From Sinorhizobium sp. 8-89 (GTDB taxonomy: Bacteria; Pseudomonadota; Alphaproteobacteria; Rhizobiales; Rhizobiaceae), in contig NZ_JASKLR010000035.1 in assembly GCF_030124325.1 (NCBI RefSeq), positions 1-42,584 of the forward strand: a stretch of 42,584 nt of DNA. Reading direction: 5' to 3'. The translations under genes and the position numbers were made by a program. The notes below the pieces were generated by a model. That model did no database searches, had not been told where the DNA came from, and saw only the letters and a list, made by a program, of their open reading frames with translations. This document shows positions 1 to 7,650 of this stretch, piece after piece. Every line of letters begins with the position of its first letter. Within the stretch, counting starts at the first letter, position 1.

Positions 1-157
1 GTCCGGGGCATTGATCGGTGCGGCGCTCATCGAAGTGCTCCGACACAGACACGGAAAGATAGGAAAAAATAATTTCTGGCAGGGCACCTTTATCGGCGGG
101 GCCACGGTGCTTGCCGTCCTGTTCGATCGGATCCGCAATTTCCGGCAGAGCGAGTAA
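1..157 (+). CDS. Sugar ABC transporter permease, RbsC family (3' end only)
   Basis: Open frame from base 2 to the TAA at 155-157, so only the last 51 residues or so are present. The tail contains a glycine/alanine-rich segment with GALIGAAL, a soluble turn with NNFWQGTFIG and a final hydrophobic stretch ending VLAVLFDRIRN. That is the usual C-terminus of RbsC/BPD_transp_2 permeases, inner-membrane subunits that move pentoses or hexoses with a two-domain ATPase. The rest of the gene and its operon lie upstream of the window. It converges on the S41 protease gene with only 3 bases between the stop codons. Family call is good; substrate unknown. Confidence 0.75.
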   Translation, partial: SGALIGAALIEVLRHRHGKIGKNNFWQGTFIGGATVLAVLFDRIRNFRQSE

Positions 158-160
158 GCC

Positions 161-1405
161 TCAGCCCTTGAGCAGGATGCGCCGCATCTCCTCCATGGCA
201 GCGTCGAACTGAGCATCCCGTCCTGCCGCATAGGGCAGGCTGAATATCACCGGAATATCAGGATCGATGCCGCGCCCTTCGAGCCGCAGACCATCGTCGA
301 TGACGGCATCCGAGACTGCCAGTTCCAACAGGCTGTCGTCGGGCAGCAGATAGGCGCGGCCGGCGAGCAAAGCGCCGGCCGTTCGCGTTCCGACCAGCGG
401 GATCCCGTTCGCCTTCAAGGCATAGGCGAAGAGTTCCAACCCGCTTCTGGCACCCTCGTCGATAATCGCGACCACCGGCCGGCGCCAGCGCACATTGGCC
501 GGCGTCTCCTTGCCATTCCGGTTGATCAGCCGGAACGTTGGTGTGTCGCCGACGAAAAGCTCCGCCGCGTCCGGGGGACCGCCGCCCCAACGGCCGCGCA
601 GGTCGACGATCACGCCATCGGCATCCTTGAGGCGTCCGTTGGAAAGCTCGCGGGCGACAATGTCCAATCCGTCGGGAGCAGAGAGCGTCCATAGTCGAAC
701 GTAACCGATGCGCCTTCCATCATGCTCCGTCACCGTCACGCTGTTCTCGATCGCCTTCTCGAATGTCCGCAGCGGCCTCAGGCGTTCGACCATTACCTTG
801 ACGGTGATCGGCGCAGCGTCGGCATGCCGCCGCAGCCGCACCTCGACGTTTCGGCCGATCCTGCCTTTAAAGGATCCGATTTCATCATAGGGCGCGCCAT
901 CGACCGACAGGACCTCGTCGCCGACGAGAATTGCGGCGCGGTCGGCCGGCGAGCCATCGTAGACGTCACTGACGAACCGCTGGTCATCGCCTCGTGCGAT
1001 CATGCCGATGCCCGCGTAGTTCGCGTCGCCCTCCGGGGGGAACAATCGCCGCATGTCGTTGCGGACTGCAAAGCGGAATATGTCGATGAGCTCGTAATAG
1101 TCGATGCTATCGCGTTTGAAGCGGGCCGTATGCGAGGCATCGAGGCTGGCGAGGATCGCGTCGACTGCCCTGTCGATCTGCGCCTGCGAACTCTTGGCGG
1201 TCACGGGCATCTCTTCTATCGCGCGGCGTACCGTTGCAGTGAACCGGTCAAGCGCTGTCGGGTCGTGAAAATTGTCGACCACGAGTTGGACGGCGCGGTC
1301 GAAGACCGGATGTCCTGACCGCGGCGGGTCAACGCCGAAGGCTTGCCCTGATGTAAGTAGGAGCAAAAATATGAGAGGGAGGGAGCCGACCGTCCTTGCG
1401 CGCAT
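161..1405 (-). CDS. Secreted S41-family (C-terminal-processing-like) serine protease
   Basis: 414 residues from the ATG at 1405. That start gives an immediate signal peptide (hydrophobic run at residues 8-20 ending near QAFG), whereas the longer frame adds an Arg/Cys-rich tail unlike a protein N-terminus. Domain order: helical N-terminal region (about 30-125), PDZ domain (about 130-205, with AGIGMIARGD and GDEVLSVDGAPYD) and S41 catalytic domain (about 230-400). The likely nucleophile is Ser321 in EGARSGLELFAYALK. The Lys-containing GKG motif of CtpA proteases is not seen; the equivalent stretch reads TRTAGALLAG, as in some S41 subgroups. It should cleave proteins in the periplasm. No operon partner; divergent from the membrane protein at 1624. 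Substrate unknown. Confidence 0.8.
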   Translation of the reverse strand: MRARTVGSLPLIFLLLLTSGQAFGVDPPRSGHPVFDRAVQLVVDNFHDPTALDRFTATVRRAIEEMPVTAKSSQAQIDRAVDAILASLDASHTARFKRDSIDYYELIDIFRFAVRNDMRRLFPPEGDANYAGIGMIARGDDQRFVSDVYDGSPADRAAILVGDEVLSVDGAPYDEIGSFKGRIGRNVEVRLRRHADAAPITVKVMVERLRPLRTFEKAIENSVTVTEHDGRRIGYVRLWTLSAPDGLDIVARELSNGRLKDADGVIVDLRGRWGGGPPDAAELFVGDTPTFRLINRNGKETPANVRWRRPVVAIIDEGARSGLELFAYALKANGIPLVGTRTAGALLAGRAYLLPDDSLLELAVSDAVIDDGLRLEGRGIDPDIPVIFSLPYAAGRDAQFDAAMEEMRRILLKG

Positions 1406-1623
1406 GGGCCGATTTCCGTTTCTGTTTCGGCCAGTATCGGCGAAACCGCGGCCGGATTGCGACGTCCGCCAACAACATTCCGTGAGCGTCGTGCCTACGC
1501 CACGACACTTTCGCTGACCGCGAAGCATTGCCCGTCCAGTGCCTTCGCGCGAAACAATCTGCGGCGGAACAACGCGCGGATCGGCGCTGTTTCGGTAGCC
1601 TGTCGCAATTGGAAGGACGAATC

Positions 1624-2109
1624 ATGATCCTGTATCTGACAGCCCTTGCTTCGCTTTTGCTGACAGCGCTTAGTCTCGCTCCGTCCTTTGCCCATGTGTT
1701 GGAGGCGCCACCGCGGCTGACCGTCTGGTCGCCCGAACTCTGGCGTGAGGCGACGGTCTTCAACGGTCAATTCGAACTGTTTGCCAGAATTGGCGGCCCG
1801 CTCGATGTGGCGGCAATATTGATGGCGGGTTTGCTGACTTGTCTCCTTGCGAGGGAGCGGCCTGCCTTCTGGTTTGCCTTGGCGGGCACCTGCCTGCTGG
1901 CGCTCGGCCTCATGGCTTGGTTTACGGTCGTTGCGCCGGCCAATGCCGTATTGGCTTCCTGGACGCCGGGTCCTATCCCGACCGACTTCGCGTCCATCCG
2001 ATTCCGATGGGAGACGGGACACATGGTGGTTGCGGCAGCAAAACTCTTGGCCTTCGCATCGATAAGCCTGGCAGTGTTGGCGCCGCGGTTGCCCGCTCGG
2101 CACACCTGA
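1624..2109 (+). CDS. Small four-helix membrane protein, DUF1772-like (copy A)
   Basis: 161 residues from the ATG at 1624, preceded by a GGAAGG ribosome site at 1611-1616. A longer frame exists upstream but lacks membrane character. About four hydrophobic segments are visible (residues 3-20, 55-75, 80-105 and 135-155). Between the third and fourth lies a soluble stretch with VVAPANAVLASW and RFRWETGHM, which resembles the VNP.N and R..W...H pattern of DUF1772/anthrone-oxygenase-like proteins. It is a paralogue of the gene at 2120-2620: MILYLTALASLLLTA here and MLLILQVLTITVVAI there, with a matching RxRWExxH element. Function unknown; the DUF assignment is from memory and moderate. Confidence 0.6.
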   Translation: MILYLTALASLLLTALSLAPSFAHVLEAPPRLTVWSPELWREATVFNGQFELFARIGGPLDVAAILMAGLLTCLLARERPAFWFALAGTCLLALGLMAWFTVVAPANAVLASWTPGPIPTDFASIRFRWETGHMVVAAAKLLAFASISLAVLAPRLPARHT

Positions 2110-2119
2110 TCCCGATCAG

Positions 2120-2620
2120 CTAGAGCGCGACCGCCATTGCAAGGAGGACCAGGCTGATCAAGCCGAACGCCGCCCGCGCGACATGAGAGAATTCCCACCG
2201 GTCACGCAGATACGTCCAATCCAGGGTTCCGGAATCAGCAACAACATGTGAAGTGCCCAGCGAGAAGAAGTCGGCGCTCATACCCCTCAATTTGACGTCC
2301 TTAAGCCAAAAATTGTTCACCGGATGCGTCAGGATCCAATAGATCGCCTGCATGGCCAACAGTCCGATGAAGGCGGCGGCAATCAGCCAGAAAGCCAGCG
2401 TGCGGGGAGGCGTCAGGAACAGGAGAACGGCACTGAGCACGAGGCCCGCAGGCTCGGCAGCGCCACCGATGGTGAACCCGGGATAGTAGATCGGCTGAAC
2501 GGCGAAATACTGTTCCTTGCCCAATCTGAGCTTGCCTGGCAATTCAAGCGCGTGCGCGAGCGCGAGCGCCATGGCAATCGCCACTACGGTGATCGTCAGA
2601 ACCTGTAAGATGAGGAGCAT
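2120..2620 (-). CDS. Small four-helix membrane protein, DUF1772-like (copy B)
   Basis: 166 residues if started at the ATG at 2620. I chose this start because it aligns with the start of the paralogue at 1624. An ATG at 2695, directly after the stop of the M50 gene, would add 25 residues. Four hydrophobic segments; the loop holds THPVNNFW and RDRWEFSHVARA, the same pattern as copy A (NAVLASW and RFRWETGHMVVAA). It lies 76 bases downstream of the M50 protease on the same strand, so co-transcription is possible. Its stop codon is 10 bases from that of copy A, giving a tail-to-tail paralogue pair. Function unknown. Confidence 0.55.
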   Translation of the reverse strand: MLLILQVLTITVVAIAMALALAHALELPGKLRLGKEQYFAVQPIYYPGFTIGGAAEPAGLVLSAVLLFLTPPRTLAFWLIAAAFIGLLAMQAIYWILTHPVNNFWLKDVKLRGMSADFFSLGTSHVVADSGTLDWTYLRDRWEFSHVARAAFGLISLVLLAMAVAL

Positions 2621-2696
2621 CGCCGAAACCCGATTCCATTTCGAGGTCGAACGTTTCAGCCCATGTTCGGTTCCGGCGCCAAGATACCTGAACATT

Positions 2697-3827
2697 TCAG
2701 AGACGGGTGTAATCAGGCTTGTCCCGGCGCAGGTGGCCAAACCGGAAGCTGCCTGAGGCCGCGGCGCGTACCATCATCATTTCGCCGATTGTCTCATGCG
2801 TCATGAGGCCGACGAGATGGTCCGAGCCGTCGACAACTGCAACGGCAGGGGAACTCGCCTGCTGCATCAGCTGCAGGCTCTCCTCGAGGCGCTTGCGATA
2901 GTGGATTCTGGGAACGTCATCGCGCATCGCGCTGACAACCGGCGTCTCGGCCCCTCTTTCCTTCAGCGTCCGGATCATGTCGTCGCGCGTCAGCAGCCCC
3001 TCGAAACGGCCGGTGGCATCGACCACCGGAAACTCGCGCTGCGTCGTTGCAAGCAGCATCTCGATCGCCTCGTCGATGGTTGCCGACCGGTCAAGCCTTG
3101 CGAATTCGGTGACCATGACGTCGGCGATGAGAACGCTGCCGGAAACCGCGCGGATGTGCGCGTTCTGTGCTTCGGCCGTCGCCGCAAGATAGACGAAGAT
3201 GGCGATGAAGATCAGCAGCGGGTTGTAGAACAGCCCTATGAAACCGAAAACAAAGGCGAGACCCTGGCCGATTGCCGCGGCGATCTCGGTCGCCCGCGCC
3301 CAAGTGAGGCGCGAGGCGAGGGCAGCGCGCAGGACGCGGCCCCCGTCCATCGGAAAGGCAGGGATCATATTGAAAAGCACGAGAAAGACGTTGACGCCGG
3401 CAAGCCTAGCGAGAAAGCTCCTTCCGGGATCTTCGACACCTGCCATCTGCTCCATGCCGACCGATCCGCCGAGCGCAAGAAAGATCAGCGCCGCGATCAC
3501 GACGTTGACGAGGGGGCCGGCGATGGCAATCACAAATTCTTCGCGAGGTTCCTCGGGCATGCGTTCGAGACGGGCCACGCCGCCGATCGGCAGCAGCGTG
3601 ATATCCGGCGTCTTGATTCCGTAGTAACGCGCCGCGGCGATGTGCCCGAACTCGTGCAGCACGACGCAGACGAAGACGGCAATAATGAAGAAGATGCCTT
3701 CCCAGGCGGCTGGTGCGCCGCCGATCCGGTAGTGCATCAGCCATATCCAGACGAGCAGGAGCGCGAAGGTGACATGCAGCCGTATGGCGGTGCCGCCGAT
3801 CGTTCCAATCCTAAGAGACCAACCCAT
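2697..3827 (-). CDS. M50-family intramembrane metalloprotease with two CBS domains
   Basis: 376 residues from the ATG at 3827, which has AGGAG about 10 bases upstream; the longer frame adds 34 unlikely residues. Zinc site HEFGH at residues 58-62 lies inside a membrane helix. The second site-2-protease motif, FPMDGG, is at 158-163. About six membrane segments precede a cytoplasmic pair of CBS domains (about 235-290 and 297-360). Members of this SpoIVFB-like subgroup cut transmembrane substrates, and the CBS pair usually senses adenine nucleotides. The substrate, often a membrane-bound anti-sigma factor or transporter, cannot be read here. The copy-B membrane protein follows 76 bases downstream. 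Confidence 0.88.
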   Translation of the reverse strand: MGWSLRIGTIGGTAIRLHVTFALLLVWIWLMHYRIGGAPAAWEGIFFIIAVFVCVVLHEFGHIAAARYYGIKTPDITLLPIGGVARLERMPEEPREEFVIAIAGPLVNVVIAALIFLALGGSVGMEQMAGVEDPGRSFLARLAGVNVFLVLFNMIPAFPMDGGRVLRAALASRLTWARATEIAAAIGQGLAFVFGFIGLFYNPLLIFIAIFVYLAATAEAQNAHIRAVSGSVLIADVMVTEFARLDRSATIDEAIEMLLATTQREFPVVDATGRFEGLLTRDDMIRTLKERGAETPVVSAMRDDVPRIHYRKRLEESLQLMQQASSPAVAVVDGSDHLVGLMTHETIGEMMMVRAAASGSFRFGHLRRDKPDYTRL

Positions 3828-3991
3828 GCGCGTTCCGCTCCTGCGAGCTGCTGCCGGTAAGCGGCCGTCCTCTTCGATGAACTCGCACGTCGGGCCGAGG
3901 TTCCGACCATCGCTATGATATTCGATCACCTCGGCATCGCCATGGTGAAAAGGCCAAATGCGGCTGACGGATGGGCGGGTTCAGAGAGTTT

Positions 3992-4294
3992 TCAATAGGC
4001 TCGCGGCGGCACGAACAGGCAAATTGTTTTGCTGCGCTCTTCACCCGCGGCGGAGCACCAGTGGTAATAACCGTCCGGCGAGAGGCGCACTCTTCCGTCG
4101 GTGTAGGGAAGCACTTCTCCAGTGGCATTGATGATATAGCCTTGAGGGCGTTCGCTTATCGCCGTCTGAGTGATCTGCCGGCAGTCGATATTTGAGCAGC
4201 AGGAGTTCGGATATTTCCATCCGCTGGGGGCGTCATGGGCAAAGGCGGTCGTTGACAGTCCGAGAAGGGCAGGGGCAAGGAAAATTCCGCGCAT
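3992..4294 (-). CDS. Small secreted cysteine-rich protein, unknown function
   Basis: 100 residues starting at the ATG at 4294, preceded by a good AAGGAG site. Residues 1-19 form a signal peptide ending ...TTAFA, so the mature protein of about 80 residues should be periplasmic. It has five cysteines (32, 33, 38, 80 and 92) with a distinctive SCCSNIDC cluster, and a GYYHWC motif near the C-terminus. The pattern suggests disulfides or a metal site. I do not recognise a named domain; short proteins of this kind occur in rhizobia. It stands alone, with 164 bases to the M50 start and 179 bases to the LacI stop codon. Confidence 0.7.
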   Translation of the reverse strand: MRGIFLAPALLGLSTTAFAHDAPSGWKYPNSCCSNIDCRQITQTAISERPQGYIINATGEVLPYTDGRVRLSPDGYYHWCSAAGEERSKTICLFVPPRAY

Positions 4295-4473
4295 TGAAAT
4301 CTCCTTTCAGGAGGGCGGCCGCCAAACCTCCGACGAGGAGACTGGCCGAAGCCGATGATTGACTTACGTCTTCAAACGCCGGAGTTGCGGAAATGATCCG
4401 TTACGGCCGTCGGCCGCTCTAAGGCCGGTGATACCACGCCAGCCGACCGCCTGCCGCAGGAGCGCCCGGACGC

Positions 4474-5511
4474 TCAGCGCCGAGAGACGCGGAACGTGTC
4501 GCTCTCGCCTTCGACAAGTTCCATGGGCCAGACCTTGTTTGCAGGTGCGTCCGGATAGTGGTCCTTGAAGGCGGGCATGGCGGAAAGCAGGGTTTCCGCC
4601 AGCGCGATGCCGAGGTCGCGCAGCGACAGGCGGAAGCAGGTGAGCGGCGGTGAGAGAAAATGCGCGTGCGGGCTGTAGCGCCCGATCACTGCGATGTCGC
4701 GCCCCGGCTTGACGCCCGCCTCGGAGAGCGCCTGATAGAAGCCGATCGCGATCGTCTCGTTGATCAGCACGATCGCCGTTGGCGGCTTGTCGAGGGCGAG
4801 CAGATCGCGAGCGATCTGGTAGCCACCCGCCTCGTTCGGCGTAGAGCGGAAGATCAGGTTCTCTTCGAGAGGCAGGCCGTGTGCTGCCAGCGCTTCGCGG
4901 CAGCGATCGACGAAGATATAACCGAGGTTGACGTCGTCGTGCGGTCGGGTGACGGCGATGCGGCGATGCCCGCGGGCCACCAGACGATCGATAGCCGCCT
5001 GCGCCATGCCCTCGAAATCAAGATCGAGCCAGGGCTGGCCGGCATCCGTAAGGCTTCGGCCAAGCGTGACGAAGGGAATATTGCGCTCCGCCAGGAACTC
5101 GATACGGGAATCGTTGCGCTGGGTTGCCGACAGGATCAGCCCGTCGGCGAAGCCGCGCGCCACGACGCGGCGGAGGTAGTCGCTCGGATCTTCCTGCGAC
5201 GAGCAGAGCAGGGCGACGAGATCGAGTTTGTGTCTGGCGAATACGGCTTGCACGCCATCGAAAACGCTCATGAAGAATATGTCGCCCTGGCCGGTGATCT
5301 CCGTTCCGGTCTGTATCATGAAGCCGATGATATTGGTCGTGCCCTGCCGGAGGCTGCGGCCCGACTGGTTCGGGACATAACCCAGTTCGGCGGCTGCCTC
5401 GAGCACGCGCTTACGGGTCTCTTCATTGACGTCAGGCTTGCCGTTCAGCGCCCGCGAGACCGTGCCGATGGAAATATCGAGATGTTGCGCAAGACGCCGA
5501 ATTCCCTTCAT
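4474..5511 (-). CDS. LacI-family transcriptional repressor of sugar regulon 1
   Basis: 345 residues from the ATG at 5511. The N-terminal helix-turn-helix is clear (RLAQHLDISIGTVSRALNG, then a hinge near LGYVPNQSGRSLRQG). Residues from about 60 form a periplasmic-binding-protein-like effector domain. It is divergent from the Gfo/Idh gene at 5648. The 136-base gap contains a perfect 16-bp palindrome with a central CG, which is the form of a LacI-family operator. It probably represses the 5648-11871 operon until a sugar or an intermediate binds. Effector unknown. Confidence 0.9.
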   Translation of the reverse strand: MKGIRRLAQHLDISIGTVSRALNGKPDVNEETRKRVLEAAAELGYVPNQSGRSLRQGTTNIIGFMIQTGTEITGQGDIFFMSVFDGVQAVFARHKLDLVALLCSSQEDPSDYLRRVVARGFADGLILSATQRNDSRIEFLAERNIPFVTLGRSLTDAGQPWLDLDFEGMAQAAIDRLVARGHRRIAVTRPHDDVNLGYIFVDRCREALAAHGLPLEENLIFRSTPNEAGGYQIARDLLALDKPPTAIVLINETIAIGFYQALSEAGVKPGRDIAVIGRYSPHAHFLSPPLTCFRLSLRDLGIALAETLLSAMPAFKDHYPDAPANKVWPMELVEGESDTFRVSRR

Positions 5512-5559
5512 CCCGACCGTGATCCTCTGTCATTCGTCTGCTGGTTCTCCGAATCCCTA

Positions 5560-5604
5560 TTGACATGTTTCGGAAACTCCGCATAGTTCCGTAAACGTTT
5601 ACGG
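5560..5604 (+). promoter_or_regulatory. Promoter and LacI operator ahead of sugar regulon 1
   Basis: TTGACA at 5560-5565, then CATAGT at 5582-5587 as a weak -10 box (16-base spacer). Immediately downstream is the perfect palindrome CCGTAAACGTTTACGG at 5589-5604. A LacI protein bound there would block the start of transcription. The GTG start of the dehydrogenase follows at 5648 with GGGAGGAG just upstream. The palindrome is read directly; the -10 box is inferred. Confidence 0.75.
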
Positions 5605-5647
5605 TAGCCAGAACAAGGCGATTTCGTAGACTTTCGGGAGGAGAAAC

Positions 5648-6676
5648 GTGATTTTGCGCGCTGTTCTGTGCGGGTGCGGAGCTATGGCCAACGGTTGGCT
5701 CAAGGCGATCGCCGCAAACCGTGAACTTCAATCATCGATCCGCATCGTCGGGCTTGTCGACGTCAACGCCGATGCAGCCCGCGGGCTCGCTGCGGAGTTC
5801 GACATCGCGGATGCGGTCACCGGCTCAGATCTCGACGCGGTCTTGAGCGAAACCAAACCGGATGTACTTTTCGACGTCGTCGTACCGGCCGCCCGCCATG
5901 AGGTGGTCTCCATCGGGCTCCGGCACGGGTGCCATGTACTGAGCGAAAAGCCGATGGCCATCTCGCTCGCCGCCGGCCGGGAACTGATCCGCATTGCGGG
6001 CGAGGCTGGCAAGATCCATGCCGTCGTTCAGAACCGACGGTTCATCTCCGGCGTCCGCCGCATCCGGCGCTTCGTCGAAAGCGGCGCGATCGGCGAGCTG
6101 ACCGGTCTTCACTGCGACTTCTTCATCGGTGCGCATTTCGGCGGTTTCCGCGAAGAGATGGACAACGTTCTGCTTCTGGACATGGCGATCCATACCTTCG
6201 ATGCGGCGCGCTTCATCGCCAACAAGACGCCGCTTGCAGTCTATTGCCACGAAAGCAATCCCCGTGGGTCCTGGTATGCGCATGGCGCGGCCGCGAACGC
6301 CATCTTCGAACTGTCCGACGACGTGACCTTCACCTATCGGGGCTCGTGGTGCGCGGAGGGGGCGAATACGAGCTGGGAAAGCCAGTGGCGGATCATCGGC
6401 ACCGAGGGCACGCTGCTCTGGGACGGCGCAGAAAGCTTCCGGGCGAACCGGGTCGCCGGCAGCGAAGGGTTCCTGCGCGAACTTGTGCCGATCGAGGTTC
6501 CCGAGCCGGTCGATCAGGCGGAAACGCATGGCCACGCCAGCGTGATCGCCGATTTCCTTGCGGCCATCCGATCCGACGGAACGCCGGAGACGGCAAGCGA
6601 CGACAATATCAACAGCCTTGCCATGGTCTTCGCGGCGATCGAGAGCGCCCGCACCCGGCAGCGCGTGACAATCTGA
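5648..6676 (+). CDS. Gfo/Idh/MocA-family NAD(P)-dependent dehydrogenase
   Basis: 342 residues from a GTG at 5648 preceded by a strong GGAGG. A Rossmann fold opens with VLCGCGAMANG (residues 7-16). The family EKP motif is at 100-102 (LSEKPMAIS). The C-terminal half has the alpha/beta fold with DMAIHTFDAAR, where a catalytic-type His lies. Such enzymes oxidise hydroxyls of sugars, inositols or their glycosides to ketones. As first gene of an operon with a TIM-barrel isomerase and a sugar importer, it probably performs an early catabolic oxidation. Substrate cannot be fixed from sequence. Confidence 0.88.
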   Translation: MILRAVLCGCGAMANGWLKAIAANRELQSSIRIVGLVDVNADAARGLAAEFDIADAVTGSDLDAVLSETKPDVLFDVVVPAARHEVVSIGLRHGCHVLSEKPMAISLAAGRELIRIAGEAGKIHAVVQNRRFISGVRRIRRFVESGAIGELTGLHCDFFIGAHFGGFREEMDNVLLLDMAIHTFDAARFIANKTPLAVYCHESNPRGSWYAHGAAANAIFELSDDVTFTYRGSWCAEGANTSWESQWRIIGTEGTLLWDGAESFRANRVAGSEGFLRELVPIEVPEPVDQAETHGHASVIADFLAAIRSDGTPETASDDNINSLAMVFAAIESARTRQRVTI

Positions 6677-6688
6677 ACGAGGTATCTG

Positions 6689-7591
6689 ATGAGCAATCCA
6701 GCCAAATCCATCCGCATCGGCACGATGGTCAGCGCCACCAAAGGCGACGCGGCCAGACGCATCGGCCAGATCGCCGACATGGGCTTCGAAAGCTTCGAGC
6801 CGTTCTTCTGGCAGACCACGAACGGCCAGGACCTCGCTGAACTCGGCAAGCATTGCAAGGATGCTATCGGCGATCGCGACATCACGATCTCGACGCTCGG
6901 CATGTTCGGCAATCCGCTCGAGGAGACCGATATCGACCTGCAGACGCTGCAAGGCTGGAAGGATTGCATCGACAATGCGCATCACTTCGGCGCGACCTGC
7001 GTTGCAGGATTTACCGGCCGCATCCGCAACCGGCCGCTTACCGACAGCCTGCCGCGCTACCGGAAGATCTGGCGGGAGCTCGCCGCTCGCGCCGCCGACA
7101 AGGGCGTAAAGATCGCCTTCGAAAATTGCGCCATGGACGGCAACTGGGCGACCGGCGACTGGAACATCGCCCACAATCCGGATGCCTGGGAACTCATCTT
7201 CAACGAGACCCCGGACGAGCATATCGGTCTCGAATGGGAACCTTGCCACCAGATGGTCTATCTGATCGACCCTCTGCCGCAGATCCGCAAATGGGCACCG
7301 AAGATCTTCCACGTTCATGGAAAGGACGCGACGATCCGTTGGGATGTAATCCGCGAGCACGGCATCTTCGGCAAGGAGAAATTCGTCTTCATGCGCACGC
7401 CCGGCTTCGGCGACAGCAACTGGACCGACATCATCTCGGAACTGCGCCTTGCCGGCTGGTCCGGTTCGATCGACATCGAAGGTTGGCACGATCCGGTCTA
7501 TCGCGATGCGCTCGAAATGACCGGCCAGGTCCACGCGCTCAACCACCTGAAAACATGCCGGGGCGGCGATTTCGTCACCGATCCGGTCTGA
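6689..7591 (+). CDS. Sugar phosphate isomerase/epimerase-type TIM-barrel protein
   Basis: 300 residues, 12 bases after the dehydrogenase, with an internal CGAGGT ribosome site. The sequence follows the AP-endonuclease-2/xylose-isomerase-like barrel: candidate metal ligands occur in order in IAFENCAMDG, GLEWEPCHQM, FHVHGKDA and SIDIEGWHDP. These barrels isomerise or epimerise sugars, or act as hydrolase/lyase on 3-keto-glycosides. Pairing with a Gfo/Idh enzyme is common in inositol and keto-sugar pathways. I infer it acts on the keto product of the upstream gene. Confidence 0.85.
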   Translation: MSNPAKSIRIGTMVSATKGDAARRIGQIADMGFESFEPFFWQTTNGQDLAELGKHCKDAIGDRDITISTLGMFGNPLEETDIDLQTLQGWKDCIDNAHHFGATCVAGFTGRIRNRPLTDSLPRYRKIWRELAARAADKGVKIAFENCAMDGNWATGDWNIAHNPDAWELIFNETPDEHIGLEWEPCHQMVYLIDPLPQIRKWAPKIFHVHGKDATIRWDVIREHGIFGKEKFVFMRTPGFGDSNWTDIISELRLAGWSGSIDIEGWHDPVYRDALEMTGQVHALNHLKTCRGGDFVTDPV

Positions 7592-7605
7592 GGCATGCCT
7601 GACCG

Positions 7606-7624
7606 CCGGCATGGAGGATGCCGG
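7606..7624 (+). other. Hairpin ahead of the binding-protein gene
   Basis: Perfect 7-bp stem, CCGGCAT at 7606-7612 and ATGCCGG at 7618-7624, with loop GGAGG. It lies in the 59-base gap before the solute-binding protein. No T-run follows. It could protect the 5' end of a processed binding-protein transcript or partly stop polymerase. Confidence 0.45.
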
Positions 7625-7650
7625 TCGCGGGACAAACAAAGGAGGAAATT

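Noticed and set aside
5825..7639. 604-codon open frame on the minus strand
   Set aside because: Lies antisense across the Gfo/Idh and TIM-barrel genes, which have clear motifs, ribosome sites and operon spacing. Long antisense frames are expected in GC-rich DNA with third-position bias.
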